Of a stretch of 64,000 nt of DNA, positions 48,567 to 59,124 are shown piece after piece. The notes under the pieces are model-generated. The model ran no database searches. It was given only the letters and a program-made list of their open reading frames with translations, and was not told the origin of the DNA. Within the stretch, counting starts at the first letter, position 1. Each line of letters begins with the position of its first letter. The position numbers and the translations under genes were made by a program. Origin of the DNA: Pseudoalteromonas sp. T1lg23B (GTDB taxonomy: Bacteria > Pseudomonadota > Gammaproteobacteria > Enterobacterales > Alteromonadaceae); contig NZ_PQBZ01000034.1 in assembly GCF_002964665.1 (NCBI RefSeq), positions 1,426,429-1,490,428 on the forward strand, written 5' to 3'.

Positions 48567-49977
48567 AAAATATTGCCGCAATACCAGACAACACTTCTGA
48601 AACCAATTTTTTTGCAACACCCCTTTCATTTGCTTCGCCATAACACCTTAGCTCTGGTGCATTACCCGATGGTCGAATATGAATAATATACCCCATATCT
48701 ATGAGCCTGATGCGCACACCATCGGTGGTATCCAACTCAAGTTCTCCTTGATACGCGATATGCAAGCGCTCAAGTAACAACTGTGGATTTGTGGTCGCTA
48801 ACTCAATAACATCAGCACTTCGATGGGCTGCAAAGTTTTGCAATCGGTCACTGTGGGTATACCTATGTATTGTATCCGCCACAACTTGGCTCAGCGGGTG
48901 ACGAGGTAAATGTGCTAAAGCGCTTAATACAGGTAGCACAGCATCACGTGTTGGTAACTGCTGTAGTACTCTGTCATTGTCAGTAACAGCACAGCCAAGT
49001 ATAAATCCACCATTGGCTTCAAAGCCTGCAACTCGGCAATAATCATTTTTTAAATCGACAATCCCAGCTATCACATAGGGTGAACCAATTTTTGTCCTTT
49101 TTACTTGCTTAAAAGCGCCTGTCGCCTCAATGGACGTATTACAGTTAACTGGAATTGCCAGCGCTTCTATCATTAAATGTTTAGCGGCCAATAGCGATAA
49201 TATATCCCCAGCTAAAAAATTCCCTTGCTCATCAGCCAACAGGGCTCTATCGCCATCACCATCTGTGGTAAATAACGCGTCAAGCTTGTGTAATGACACC
49301 CACTGTTGAGCTTGCACACGATCTGATTGCGTGACCGCTTCCGTATCAATAGGCACAAATTGCTCACTGCGCCCAAGTAAAGTTACTTGTGCGCCCAATG
49401 CTTTCAGTATCGGCGGGTATATGTCTCTGCCCGCACTACTATGTTGGTAGATACCAATATGCTTGCCCATGAGCAGATCAGCTGGAAAGTAATCAACATA
49501 ACGCTTTATATATTGCAGCTTCGCGTAATCGTTTACTTTGGGTAAGTCAGCTAACGGTCGTTGTGGCACATCAACAACCACATTCATAATCGCTAACTCA
49601 TCCGCTTTACTGACCTCTCCATTAGCTAAATAGAATTTGATACCGTTACGGTCAAAAGGAATATGACTCCCTGTGATCATCATCGCGGGAATACGTTGTA
49701 ACTGTGCGGCATAGGCTAATGCCGGAGTGGGAATAACGCCATAATATTCGACATCACAGCCATAAAGCTTGAGCGCACTGATACATGCCTGAGCCATCTG
49801 CGGGCTACTTGGACGATTGTCAATGGCTAGCGCAACGCGTTTGGGGCGTTTTTGAATGGCTAAAAATGCCAGCGTGAACGCCATGCTTACAGAGGGTGTA
49901 AACTGACTTACTTTACCTCTAGCGCCACTCGTTCCAAAGCATACACCACTTTGCGCAATCACTTCGTTGCTATACAT
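48565..49977 (-). CDS. manB: Phosphomannomutase
   Basis: Enzyme of the alpha-D-phosphohexomutase family that interconverts mannose-6-P and mannose-1-P for GDP-mannose synthesis. The 470-residue protein shows the phosphoserine loop MITGSHIPFDRNGIKFY, the metal-binding TTDGDGDRALL and the sugar-binding GFEANGGFIL. The ATG at 49977 begins one base after the manC stop. Two in-frame ATGs overlapping manC (50004, 50001) are alternatives. Specificity is inferred from adjacent manC. Confidence 0.9.
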   Translation of the reverse strand: MYSNEVIAQSGVCFGTSGARGKVSQFTPSVSMAFTLAFLAIQKRPKRVALAIDNRPSSPQMAQACISALKLYGCDVEYYGVIPTPALAYAAQLQRIPAMMITGSHIPFDRNGIKFYLANGEVSKADELAIMNVVVDVPQRPLADLPKVNDYAKLQYIKRYVDYFPADLLMGKHIGIYQHSSAGRDIYPPILKALGAQVTLLGRSEQFVPIDTEAVTQSDRVQAQQWVSLHKLDALFTTDGDGDRALLADEQGNFLAGDILSLLAAKHLMIEALAIPVNCNTSIEATGAFKQVKRTKIGSPYVIAGIVDLKNDYCRVAGFEANGGFILGCAVTDNDRVLQQLPTRDAVLPVLSALAHLPRHPLSQVVADTIHRYTHSDRLQNFAAHRSADVIELATTNPQLLLERLHIAYQGELELDTTDGVRIRLIDMGYIIHIRPSGNAPELRCYGEANERGVAKKLVSEVLSGIAAIF

Positions 49978-49978
49978 G

Positions 49979-51388
49979 TTAGTTGCGACCATATTGGTCA
50001 TCAAAACGGACTATATCATCCTCAGCTAAGTAGGCGCCCGACTGCACTTCTATTAGCTCTAAATCGACCTTGCCTGGGTTTTCCAAAGCGTGAACCTGTG
50101 CGATTGGGATATACACTGACTCATTTTCAGCGACATATTGTTCTTTCTCACCAATAAGCACTTTGGCTGTACCCGCAACAACAACCCAATGCTCTGAGCG
50201 ATGATGATGCATCTGCTTAGATAACCTAGCACCGGGTTTAACGGTAATACGTTTGACTAAGAATCTCTCGCCACGATCAAAGGCATCATACTTGCCCCAA
50301 GGACGATATACCTCACGATGAACACTCACTTCGGGTCGGTTTTCAGTTTGTAACTGTTGAGCAATTTGTTTGACCTTTTGGGTGTGCTCTTTATGTGCAA
50401 CCAGCAACGCATCCTTGGTATTGATGATCACTAGATCTTGCACACCAAGAGTGGCTACAAGCTTATCTTCACTGTGTATTAAAGTGTTGTGTGTATCAAG
50501 AGCCTTAACATCACCTTTGATTGCGTTACCATTGCTATCTCTTTGCGATACATCCCACAATGCTGAAAACTCTCCAACATCACTCCAGTTAGCATCCAGA
50601 GGCACAACCACCGCATGTTGCGTGTGCTCCATCAGAGCATAATCGATTGAATCACTTGGGCATGCACAAAAAGCTTCCTGCTTGATACGTATAAAATCTA
50701 AATCAGGCTTTTGTTCGTTCATCGCCGCCTTACACGCAGTATAAATATCCTGTTGATACAGCTTTAATTCTTCAAGGTAACGGCTTGCTTTGAACATAAA
50801 CATACCACTGTTCCAGTAATATTGACCTGTATTGAGATAATGCTCGGCAAGCTCTAAGCTGGGCTTTTCAACAAAGCTCTCAACTCGATAGCCATTGGGA
50901 GACTGTACTTGACCACTTTTAATATAGCCATAACCAGTATGTGGGTGTGTAGGCACAATGCCAAACGTGACTAAGTGATTATGCTCGGCCAATACCAATG
51001 CTTGCGCAACGGCTTGCTGAAATGCCTTTTTATCTGCTATCACATGGTCCGCGGCCTGCACCAGTAAAATAGGGTCATTCCCCTTTTCAAGCGCTTTCAA
51101 AGCAGCCAGTGCAATGGCTGGGGCAGTATTACGCCCCTCGGGTTCAAGTATGATTTGTGCATGTGTGTGATCGATTTGCCTAAGCTGTTCGGCAGTAATA
51201 AAGCGGTGCTCTTCATTACAAATAACCAATGGACTGGAGTATGCCAATCCTTGCAAACGCAAAACGGTCTCCTGGAACAGGGAATGTTGTGAGTCGGTGA
51301 GAGCGAGGAATTGCTTTGGGTATTTTTCTCGGGATAACGGCCAAAGGCGCGTACCGACACCACCGGCAATAATGACTGGTTGAAACAT
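49979..51388 (-). CDS. manC: Mannose-1-phosphate guanylyltransferase (bifunctional type with PMI-like cupin)
   Basis: The 469-residue enzyme makes GDP-mannose from GTP and mannose-1-phosphate. It shows the nucleotidyltransferase signature AGGVGTRLWPLSREKYPKQF, the sugar-binding VESFVEKP and a C-terminal cupin domain (RPWGKYDAFDRGERFLVKRI, SLQMHHHRSEHW-like KQMHHHRSEHWVV). It heads the manC-manB operon for surface polysaccharide. Nothing else of a polysaccharide cluster is in this window. Confidence 0.95.
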   Translation of the reverse strand: MFQPVIIAGGVGTRLWPLSREKYPKQFLALTDSQHSLFQETVLRLQGLAYSSPLVICNEEHRFITAEQLRQIDHTHAQIILEPEGRNTAPAIALAALKALEKGNDPILLVQAADHVIADKKAFQQAVAQALVLAEHNHLVTFGIVPTHPHTGYGYIKSGQVQSPNGYRVESFVEKPSLELAEHYLNTGQYYWNSGMFMFKASRYLEELKLYQQDIYTACKAAMNEQKPDLDFIRIKQEAFCACPSDSIDYALMEHTQHAVVVPLDANWSDVGEFSALWDVSQRDSNGNAIKGDVKALDTHNTLIHSEDKLVATLGVQDLVIINTKDALLVAHKEHTQKVKQIAQQLQTENRPEVSVHREVYRPWGKYDAFDRGERFLVKRITVKPGARLSKQMHHHRSEHWVVVAGTAKVLIGEKEQYVAENESVYIPIAQVHALENPGKVDLELIEVQSGAYLAEDDIVRFDDQYGRN

Positions 51389-51535
51389 TTTTTACCTCAC
51401 TCTACATCTAATTGGCGATCTTGTAAGAACACAAAGCCCGCGCAGTGCTGCTCAGCCGTGCATTGTAAACCAGCGAGCTTAGTTGATGATAGTGTATCCT
51501 CACTGCGCAACTTCTTTTTATAGTCGTTAAGGTAT

Positions 51536-51563
51536 AAAAAAACCCAGCATAAGCTGGGTTTTT
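51536..51563 (-). terminator. Terminator after lpdA
   Basis: AAAACCCAGC pairs with GCTGGGTTTT, with a T run on the minus strand. It lies 26 bp after the lpdA stop. Confidence 0.9.
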
Positions 51564-51588
51564 AAAGTATTAAGTAACAGTAATCAAA

Positions 51589-53013
51589 TTACTTTTTCTT
51601 AACTGCTTTTTTATTTGGTAAGTCAGTGATTGAACCTTCAAAAATCTCGGCCGCTAGACCGATTGATTCGTTCAATGTTGGGTGTGCGTGAATGGTCAGT
51701 GCTAAGTCTTCACCGTCAGCGCCCATTTCTACTGCAAGGCCGATTTCACCAAGCATTTCACCTGCATTGATACCAACCATTGCACCACCGATCACACGAC
51801 CAGACTCTTTATCAAAGATAAGCTTAGTTTGACCTTCAGTACGTGCTGAAGCGATTGCACGACCAGAAGCAGCCCACGGGAATACCGCAGTTTCAATGCT
51901 CAGACCTTGCTCTTTAGCTTCTTTCTCAGTCACACCTACCCAAGCGATTTCTGGATCTGTGTAAGCGATTGAAGGAATACACTTAGGATCGAAGAAATGT
52001 TTCTTGCCCGAGATTACTTCCGCTGCAACGTGACCTTCGTGAACGGCTTTGTGTGCCAACATAGGCTGACCTACGATGTCACCGATTGCGAAGATGTGGT
52101 CAACGTTCGTTTTCATTTGCTTATCTGTGTTAATGAAGCCACGCTCATCAACGTTGATACCAGCTTTGTCAGCATCAAGCAGCTTACCGTTTGGTGTACG
52201 ACCTACAGCCACTAGTACTTTGTCGTAACGTACTGGCTCAGCAGGTGCATTCTTACCTTCAAAAGTAACATATAGGCCATCATCTTTTGCATCAACAGCC
52301 ACAACTTTGGTAGAAAGCATAACGTTAAACTTGTCTTTAACGTAACGCTGATAAATTTTGATAACGTCTTTGTCAGCCGCAGGTACTAGTTGATCAGCAA
52401 ACTCAACTACGTCGATTTGCGAACCTAGTGCACGGTAAACAGTCCCCATCTCAAGACCGATGATACCACCACCTAAGACTAGTAACTTTTCTGGAACGTC
52501 TTTAAGTTCAAGTGCGCCAGTAGAGTCAATCACACGCTCATCTTCTGGGATGAAAGGTAGGCTAACTGGTTGTGAGCCCGCTGCGATAATAGCGTTATCG
52601 AAAGTAACGGTTGTTGTGCCTGCGTCGCCTTCAACAGCAATGGTGTTTGCGCCTGTAAATTTACCGTAGCCATTAACTACTTTTACTTTACGCATCTTAG
52701 CCATACCGTCTAGGCCACCAGTTAGTTGGCCAATAACAGACTCTTTCCACGAACGGATTTTGTCTAAGTCAATTTGTGGCGCACCAAACGTTACACCGTG
52801 AGATGACATTTCTGCCGCATCATCGATGACTTTAGCAACGTGTAATAATGCTTTTGAAGGAATACAACCAACATTCAAGCACACACCACCAAGGGTATTG
52901 CGAGATTCGATTAGTGTAACTTCTAAACCTAAATCCGCAGCACGGAATGCTGCTGAGTAACCACCAGGACCACCGCCTAGTACAACAACTTGAGTTTTGA
53001 TTTCGTTGCTCAT
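51589..53013 (-). CDS. lpdA: Dihydrolipoyl dehydrogenase (E3)
   Basis: LpdA reoxidises lipoamide in the pyruvate and 2-oxoglutarate dehydrogenases and in glycine cleavage, so it links two clusters of this window. The 474-residue protein has the FAD motif VVLGGGPGGYSAAFRAADLG, the redox disulfide GGVCLNVGCIPSKALL, an NAD domain (VLGGGIIGLEMGTVYRALGS) and the catalytic His-Glu in HAHPTLNE. A terminator after aceF and a 173-bp gap suggest an own promoter, as in E. coli. Confidence 0.98.
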   Translation of the reverse strand: MSNEIKTQVVVLGGGPGGYSAAFRAADLGLEVTLIESRNTLGGVCLNVGCIPSKALLHVAKVIDDAAEMSSHGVTFGAPQIDLDKIRSWKESVIGQLTGGLDGMAKMRKVKVVNGYGKFTGANTIAVEGDAGTTTVTFDNAIIAAGSQPVSLPFIPEDERVIDSTGALELKDVPEKLLVLGGGIIGLEMGTVYRALGSQIDVVEFADQLVPAADKDVIKIYQRYVKDKFNVMLSTKVVAVDAKDDGLYVTFEGKNAPAEPVRYDKVLVAVGRTPNGKLLDADKAGINVDERGFINTDKQMKTNVDHIFAIGDIVGQPMLAHKAVHEGHVAAEVISGKKHFFDPKCIPSIAYTDPEIAWVGVTEKEAKEQGLSIETAVFPWAASGRAIASARTEGQTKLIFDKESGRVIGGAMVGINAGEMLGEIGLAVEMGADGEDLALTIHAHPTLNESIGLAAEIFEGSITDLPNKKAVKKK

Positions 53014-53145
53014 GTTATTACCTTAACTATTATTCGAACGGGACTGTACTCTTTTGAGTATCCGCACCCAAAAATGCCTGCCGCATACAAAAATTGAGGT
53101 ACATGGCAGAGAGAGTTTTTAAGTGTGCGAAAGTGTATCATCCGC

Positions 53146-53182
53146 ACAAAAAGATGTCCCGCCTAAATAGTAGGCGGGACAA
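53146..53182 (-). terminator. Terminator after aceF
   Basis: TGTCCCGCCTA pairs with TAGGCGGGACA around a five-base loop, followed on the minus strand by TCTTTTTG. Confidence 0.88.
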
Positions 53183-53186
53183 CAAA

Positions 53187-55073
53187 TTACATCACTAACT
53201 GGCGAATATCGCTCAAGTAGCTTGCAAGCGTTACAGTAAACTTGGCTGCCAACGCACCGTCTATTACGCGGTGATCGTATGAACAGCTTAGCGGCACCAT
53301 TAAGCGCGGCTCAAACTCTTTACCATTCCACTTAGGCTTCATCTCAGATTTAGATACACCTAAGATAGCCACTTCCGGCGCATTCACAATCGGCGTAAAT
53401 GCCGTACCACCAATACCACCGAGGCTTGAGATAGTGAAACAACCACCTTGCATATCAGATGAGGTTAACTTTCCGTCACGTGCCTTGGCCGAAATTTCCA
53501 TCAACTCGCGAGATAACTCAATAATGCCTTTTTTGTTTACATCACGAACTACCGGTACGACCAAGCCGTTTGGTGTATCTACCGCAATACCGATGTGTAC
53601 ATACTTTTTCAAAATAAGGCTTTCACCATCTTCAGACAGTGACGAGTTAAACGTTGGGAAGTCTTCAAGCGCTTTTGCCGCCGCTTTCATCACGAATACT
53701 AATGGCGTGATCTTCACACCCATTTTCTTCTTCTCAGCCAGTACATTCTGCTCTTTGCGGAATGCTTCTAGAGCGGTGATGTCAGCTTCATCGAACTGTG
53801 TAACATGTGGAATTTGAACCCAATTACGGTGTAAGTTCGCGCCAGATAGTTTTTGGATACGAGAAAGTTTCTTCTCTTCGATTTCACCAAACTTGCTGAA
53901 ATCAACTTTTGGCCAAGGGATCAAGCCAAGTTCACCACCACCAGCGTTAGTGCTTGCTGATTTGCCAGACTCAACTTGTTTAACCAGCTCTTTAACGTAG
54001 TTTTGTACGTCCTCTTTGATCACACGACCTTTACGGCCTGTGCCTTTAACACGTGCTAGGTTTACACCAAACTCGCGTGCTAAACGACGAACTACAGGTG
54101 AGGCATGCGCATAAGATGAGTTTGCTTCAAAGTCTTCTTTTACACTTGATGCCGCTGATGCTGATGACTTCGGCGCAGGGCTTGAAGCTGGCGCTGGTTT
54201 CGACTCTGCTGGCTTGTCTGCTACTTTTTGTGGTGCACTACCAGCCACTTCAAAGACAAATATAAGTGAACCTGTAGACACTTTAGAACCTACTTCAACC
54301 TTCACTTCTTTAACAGTTCCTGCAAATGGTGCCGGAACTTCCATTGCAGCTTTGTCGCCTTCAACGTTTAATATTGATTGATCAGCTTCTACGCTGTCAC
54401 CTACCGATACCATCACTTCAGTGACTTCAACTTCATCGCCGCCAATATCTGGTACGTGAACTTCTTTTAATTCAGACGATGTTGCGGTATCGGCTGGCTC
54501 AGATTTTGACTGTGGCGCATCTGAAGCACCGCTAGGTGCACCTGTTTCAAATACAAATACCAAAGAACCCGTTGATACTTTACCGCCAACTTCCACTTTG
54601 ATTTCTTTAACAGTACCTGCAAATGGTGCAGGTACTTCCATTGACGCTTTGTCACCTTCAACATTCAAAATTGATTGGTCGGCTTCAACGGTGTCGCCAA
54701 CAGAAACCATGATCTCGGTAACTTCAACTTCATCGCCACCGATATCTGGTACATGTACTTCCTGTAATTCAGTCGCGCTTGATGAGTCTGATGCAGGTTG
54801 CGACTTTTCTTGTACAGTAGTTTCGCTCTGTTGTGCGTCATCGGCAGCTTCAAAGATCATGATAAGTGAACCCGTAGATACCGTGTCACCTTCGCTGATT
54901 TTGATTTCTTTAACAGTACCTGCTTGTGCAGCAGGTACTTCCATTGATGCCTTATCACCTTCAACCGTGATAAGCGATTGTTCTTCACTCACCGAGTCCC
55001 CGACTTTTACGAGGATCTCTGTAACTTCAACTTCATCAGCACCAATATCTGGAACATGAATTTCGATTGTCAT
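53187..55073 (-). CDS. aceF: Dihydrolipoyllysine acetyltransferase (E2 of PDH), three lipoyl domains
   Basis: AceF forms the PDH core and transfers acetyl to CoA. The 628-residue protein has three lipoyl domains (about 1-75, 108-180 and 205-280), each with the VEGDKA-type lysine and an EVPA motif. A peripheral-subunit-binding domain follows at about 325-360 ([20 protein letters not shown]). The catalytic domain has the HxxxDG motif in [16 protein letters not shown]. Ala/Pro-rich linkers separate the domains. The three-lipoyl layout is the E. coli type. It begins 12 bp after aceE. Confidence 0.98.
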   Translation of the reverse strand: MTIEIHVPDIGADEVEVTEILVKVGDSVSEEQSLITVEGDKASMEVPAAQAGTVKEIKISEGDTVSTGSLIMIFEAADDAQQSETTVQEKSQPASDSSSATELQEVHVPDIGGDEVEVTEIMVSVGDTVEADQSILNVEGDKASMEVPAPFAGTVKEIKVEVGGKVSTGSLVFVFETGAPSGASDAPQSKSEPADTATSSELKEVHVPDIGGDEVEVTEVMVSVGDSVEADQSILNVEGDKAAMEVPAPFAGTVKEVKVEVGSKVSTGSLIFVFEVAGSAPQKVADKPAESKPAPASSPAPKSSASAASSVKEDFEANSSYAHASPVVRRLAREFGVNLARVKGTGRKGRVIKEDVQNYVKELVKQVESGKSASTNAGGGELGLIPWPKVDFSKFGEIEEKKLSRIQKLSGANLHRNWVQIPHVTQFDEADITALEAFRKEQNVLAEKKKMGVKITPLVFVMKAAAKALEDFPTFNSSLSEDGESLILKKYVHIGIAVDTPNGLVVPVVRDVNKKGIIELSRELMEISAKARDGKLTSSDMQGGCFTISSLGGIGGTAFTPIVNAPEVAILGVSKSEMKPKWNGKEFEPRLMVPLSCSYDHRVIDGALAAKFTVTLASYLSDIRQLVM

Positions 55074-55085
55074 TAGTAACGCCCC

Positions 55086-57752
55086 TTATGCGTAAAGTGG
55101 GTTAGTTTTGGTCGTATCAATATCAAACTTTTTGATAGCTTCTACCACCACTGACTTCTCAACTTTGCCTTGCTTAACAAGCTCTGTTAGTGCTGCAACC
55201 ACAACGTATCCAGCATTAACTTCAAAGTGACGACGTAAGTTTTCACGGCTGTCTGAACGACCATAACCATCCGTACCAAGTACTCTGTAAGATACGCTTG
55301 GCATGAAAGCGCGTACTTGCTCAGCATAATTCTTCATGTAGTCTGTCGCGGCAATGGCTGGAGACTCACCAAGTACAGAAGTTATGTAAGGTACTTTCGC
55401 TTCCGACTCAGGATTTAGCATGTTGAAACGATCAGCATCTTGACCATCACGCGTTAATTCGTTGAATGACGTCACTGAGAATACATCAGAACCAACACCG
55501 TATTCTTCGCTTAGGATAACACCCGCTTTGCGCACTTCATTTAGGATAGTGCCTGAACCTAATAGCTGAACGTGTGCTTTGTCTCCAGCATTACTTTCTA
55601 GCTTGTAGATACCCTTACGAATACCTTCTTCAGCGCCTTCTGGCATAGCTGGCTGATGATAGTTTTCGTTCATGAGCGTCAGGTAATAGAACACGTTCTC
55701 TTGTTCTGGACCATACATGCGACGAATACCGTCTTGCATGATCACAGCCACTTCATAACCGAATGTTGGGTCGTAAGAGATACAGTTAGGTACGGTACCC
55801 GCTTGAATGTGTGAGTGACCATCTTCGTGCTGTAGACCTTCACCATTGAGCGTTGTACGACCAGCAGTTGCACCAAGTAAGAAACCACGCGCCTGTTGAT
55901 CGCCCGCCATCCAAGCCATGTCACCAACACGTTGGAAACCAAACATTGAATAGTAGATGTAGAACGGGATCATCGGTAAATCATTGGTGCTGTATGACGT
56001 TGCCGCAGCAACCCATGACGACATTGCACCTAACTCGTTGATACCTTCTTGCAGTACCTGACCTGAGGTTGCTTCTTTGTAGTAAGAAACGATGTCACGG
56101 TCTTGTGGTGTATAGTTTTGGCCGTGCGGGTTGTAAATACCGATTTGACGGAATAAACCTTCCATACCAAACGTACGTGCTTCATCTGCAATGATTGGCA
56201 CAATGTTTTGACCAATGTTCTTGTCTTTAAGTAACACGTTCAATGCACGTACAAACGCCATAGTGGTTGAGATATCACGCTTTTGCTCTTGCAATAGTGG
56301 CTCAAACGCATCCACTTCAGGCAGTGTAAGTTCTCGAGTGAAATTCGGTAAACGCTGCGGTGTATAACCGTGTAGCGCCTTACGGCGAGCATGCAAGTAT
56401 TCGTACTCTTTTGAACCTTCTTCAAGCTTCAAATAAGGTAGATTAACTAGTTCGTCGTCAGCAACCAAGTCTTGCAGGCCAAGACGTGAACGTAGGTGTT
56501 CTACGTGTGTCATGTCCATTTTCTTAACTTGGTGAGCAATGTTCTTACCTTCCGCCGCTTCACCCATGCCATAACCTTTTACGGTTTTAGCTAAGATCAC
56601 AGTTGGACGGTCTTTAGTTTCTTGCGCCGCTTTAAATGCCGCATAGAGCTTAGAAGGTTCGTGACCACCGCGCTTAAGTGCGAAGATTTCTTCGTCGGTC
56701 ATATCTGCAACTAACGCTGCGGTCTCAGGATAACGACCAAAGAAATGCTCACGTACGTACGCACCATCTTTTGCTTTGTAAGTTTGATAGTCACCATCGA
56801 TGGTTTCGTTCATCAACTGAAGTAGCTTGCCTGTGGTGTCTTTCGCCAAAAGCTTATCCCAACCAGAGCCCCAAACTACCTTGATCACGTTCCAGCCAGC
56901 GCCTCTGAACAGACCTTCTAGCTCTTGAATGATTTTACCGTTACCCATTACTGGGCCATCCAAGCGCTGTAAGTTACAGTTTATCAAGTAACATAAGTTG
57001 TCTAGCTTCTCACGTGCAGCAAATGAAATTGCGCCGCGTGATTCTGGCTCGTCCATTTCACCGTCACCTAAGAACGCGTATACACGCTGGTTCTTAGTGT
57101 CTTTTAAGCCACGTCCGTCTAAATACTTTAAGAAACGCGCTTGGTAAATAGAGGCGATTGGACCTAAGCCCATAGATACGGTCGGGAACTGCCAGAATTC
57201 AGGCATTAATTTAGGGTGTGGGTAAGATGAGATACCATTGCCATCTACTTCCTGACGGAAGTTATCTAACTGCTCTTCAGTTAGACGGCCTTCTAAAAAT
57301 GCGCGAGCATAAATACCCGGTGAAATATGACCTTGGTAATACACTAAGTCACCACCGTCAACCTCGTTAGGTGCACGGAAAAAGTGATTGAAACACATTT
57401 CATAGAACGCTGCTGACGACTGGTAAGACGCCATATGTCCGCCAAGTTCTAAATCTTTTTTTGACGCACGTAATACGATCATGATGGCATTCCAACGAAT
57501 AATTGAACGAATACGACGTTCAATGTTTACATCACCTGGATAAGCAGGCTCTTGGTTCGCTGGAATAGTATTCACATAGTTAGTAGTTGTGCCAGTTGGC
57601 ATATCTACGCCTTCAAGACGTGCTTGCTCAAGAACTTGCTCTAACAAGAACTGCGCGCGCTCAACACCTTCTTCTTTTACTACCGACTCAAGCGCTTGTA
57701 ACCACTCTTGGGTTTCTAACGCGTCTACGTCAAATTTATTGACTTCAGACAT
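55086..57752 (-). CDS. aceE: Pyruvate dehydrogenase E1 component
   Basis: AceE decarboxylates pyruvate with thiamine diphosphate and acylates AceF. The 888-residue homodimeric type is normal. Motifs include the TPP-binding FLGDGEMDEPESRGAISFA, the segment NCNLQRLDGPVMGNGK and a C-terminal transketolase-like domain. It lies 62 bp from pdhR and starts the aceE-aceF unit. Expression is expected to follow PdhR and ArcA control. Confidence 0.98.
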   Translation of the reverse strand: MSEVNKFDVDALETQEWLQALESVVKEEGVERAQFLLEQVLEQARLEGVDMPTGTTTNYVNTIPANQEPAYPGDVNIERRIRSIIRWNAIMIVLRASKKDLELGGHMASYQSSAAFYEMCFNHFFRAPNEVDGGDLVYYQGHISPGIYARAFLEGRLTEEQLDNFRQEVDGNGISSYPHPKLMPEFWQFPTVSMGLGPIASIYQARFLKYLDGRGLKDTKNQRVYAFLGDGEMDEPESRGAISFAAREKLDNLCYLINCNLQRLDGPVMGNGKIIQELEGLFRGAGWNVIKVVWGSGWDKLLAKDTTGKLLQLMNETIDGDYQTYKAKDGAYVREHFFGRYPETAALVADMTDEEIFALKRGGHEPSKLYAAFKAAQETKDRPTVILAKTVKGYGMGEAAEGKNIAHQVKKMDMTHVEHLRSRLGLQDLVADDELVNLPYLKLEEGSKEYEYLHARRKALHGYTPQRLPNFTRELTLPEVDAFEPLLQEQKRDISTTMAFVRALNVLLKDKNIGQNIVPIIADEARTFGMEGLFRQIGIYNPHGQNYTPQDRDIVSYYKEATSGQVLQEGINELGAMSSWVAAATSYSTNDLPMIPFYIYYSMFGFQRVGDMAWMAGDQQARGFLLGATAGRTTLNGEGLQHEDGHSHIQAGTVPNCISYDPTFGYEVAVIMQDGIRRMYGPEQENVFYYLTLMNENYHQPAMPEGAEEGIRKGIYKLESNAGDKAHVQLLGSGTILNEVRKAGVILSEEYGVGSDVFSVTSFNELTRDGQDADRFNMLNPESEAKVPYITSVLGESPAIAATDYMKNYAEQVRAFMPSVSYRVLGTDGYGRSDSRENLRRHFEVNAGYVVVAALTELVKQGKVEKSVVVEAIKKFDIDTTKTNPLYA

Positions 57753-57814
57753 ATGGAATTTTCCTTATGTTTAAAATACGAATTTATTATTCAGTCTTAA
57801 TGTGATCAGCACGC

Positions 57815-58564
57815 TTACTGCTGCTTTGTTCGTCTCAAGCTACGCTCAATGCGCGAACGCTCTTTGCCCGCTTCAAGTAATGCTTCTTCAATAAACGCTA
57901 AGTGCGCGTTACTGGCTAGCCGAGCTTGCTCTGGATTGCCATTAATAACAGCCTCCAACAACACTCTTCTATGTTCAGCCAGTTGCTCACTTACTTCCGA
58001 CTTTTGCACCAATACCGTTAAGTTCTGCAATACGTTCTGTTCGAGTAACGATTGCATACCACGTACTAAATGCAACAACACCACGTTATGCGAGGCTTCC
58101 GCCACCGCAAAGTGAAACGCATTGATAGCTGCGGCGGTTTGGGCTAGATCCCCTTGCACCTGCGCGATATTATCAAAGCTATTTTGTACCTTCTCAAAAT
58201 CTGTATCGGTACCACGTAGCGCTGCGTAATAAGCGGCGATACCTTCAAGCGCATGACGAAACTCTAGTAAATCAAACTGTGATTCTGGGTGCTTGCTGAT
58301 CAAGTCAAATAATGGATCAGTCAGCCCCTCTTCCAATTGATTTTTAACGTAAGTTCCCCCACCTTGACGGCGTGTTACTAAACCCTTTGCTTCAAGTTTT
58401 TGTATTGCCTCGCGCAATGAGGGTCTTGAGACTTCAAATTGCTTAGCAAGCTCGCGCTCAGGTGGCAACTTTTCTCCTGGCATCAAAGAGCCCTCAAGGA
58501 TCATATTCTCGAGCTGCTCTAAAATAACATCGGATAACTTCGCTGCTTTTATCTTTAAAGACAT
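57815..58564 (-). CDS. pdhR: Pyruvate dehydrogenase complex repressor PdhR
   Basis: A GntR/FadR-family regulator of 249 residues that represses the PDH operon until pyruvate binds. The N-terminal winged helix is seen in [20 protein letters not shown] and [10 protein letters not shown]; the C-terminal FCD domain (about 90-240) is the effector domain. It lies directly upstream of aceE on the same strand. Two PdhR-like operators lie upstream (58641-58657 and 58778-58794), suggesting autoregulation. Confidence 0.95.
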   Translation of the reverse strand: MSLKIKAAKLSDVILEQLENMILEGSLMPGEKLPPERELAKQFEVSRPSLREAIQKLEAKGLVTRRQGGGTYVKNQLEEGLTDPLFDLISKHPESQFDLLEFRHALEGIAAYYAALRGTDTDFEKVQNSFDNIAQVQGDLAQTAAAINAFHFAVAEASHNVVLLHLVRGMQSLLEQNVLQNLTVLVQKSEVSEQLAEHRRVLLEAVINGNPEQARLASNAHLAFIEEALLEAGKERSRIERSLRRTKQQ

Positions 58565-58640
58565 TGATCTAACGCCGAATTTCAGTGTACAGCTAACCTC
58601 AACTGAATGTGATTAGCCGATCCATTAAAACCAAAAGGTA

Positions 58641-58657
58641 AATTGGTCATACCAAAT
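58641..58657. promoter_or_regulatory. PdhR operator 1
   Basis: AATTGGTCATACCAAAT matches the PdhR consensus AATTGGT-N3-ACCAATT with one difference. It is about 80 bp upstream of the pdhR start. Confidence 0.75.
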
Positions 58658-58777
58658 TTGCACAATACGTTACCAAAATCAATGAACACTGTCAAAAATC
58701 TGCGTATAAATACCACTGAAAGTGCGCAGTTGAAGTCTAAACTTTATACAAAAATATCGAATTGCATAGGTTTATAA

Positions 58778-58794
58778 AAAAGGTCTGACCAGTT
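58778..58794. promoter_or_regulatory. Candidate PdhR operator 2
   Basis: AAAAGGTCTGACCAGTT keeps the GGT-N3-ACCA core, with three changes from the consensus. It may be an auxiliary site or chance. Confidence 0.4.
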
Positions 58795-59124
58795 GAATGT
58801 GGATTAAAATCTTTTCCAACAAGTACGCTTCAGTTGCAACGAAATAAATCAATTAGCAACTTTAAACATGTACAACAGCACCGAACCTGTTTTCAATACT
58901 TGTTTGAAATGTGTTCCATGCCTAATGATAAGACTAAACTCGCTGAGTACTTTTAGCTTTCCCGCTACTCCTTCATCAAGGCTTGTTCTACAAACGTTAA
59001 TAGCCCTAAAAGCTTTTTTCACTAATAAGGGATATGAAACTTACCTACATTTAGTGCATTGATTTGTATTAACCAACGTGCTTTTATAGTGGTGGATAAA
59101 CCAACAATATAAAAGGATATTTAT

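Larger units (their letters stand above)
58565..59124. other. Divergent intergenic region pdhR/PPC-protein gene
   Basis: 560 bp without a credible gene. It holds the two PdhR-like sites. The rest is AT-rich with no visible repeat; a short open frame at 58868-59062 has no ribosome site or recognisable product. Confidence 0.6.

Noticed and set aside
58868..59062. Open frame of 64 codons in the pdhR/PPC gap
   Set aside because: No ribosome site, no recognisable sequence, AT-rich intergenic context.
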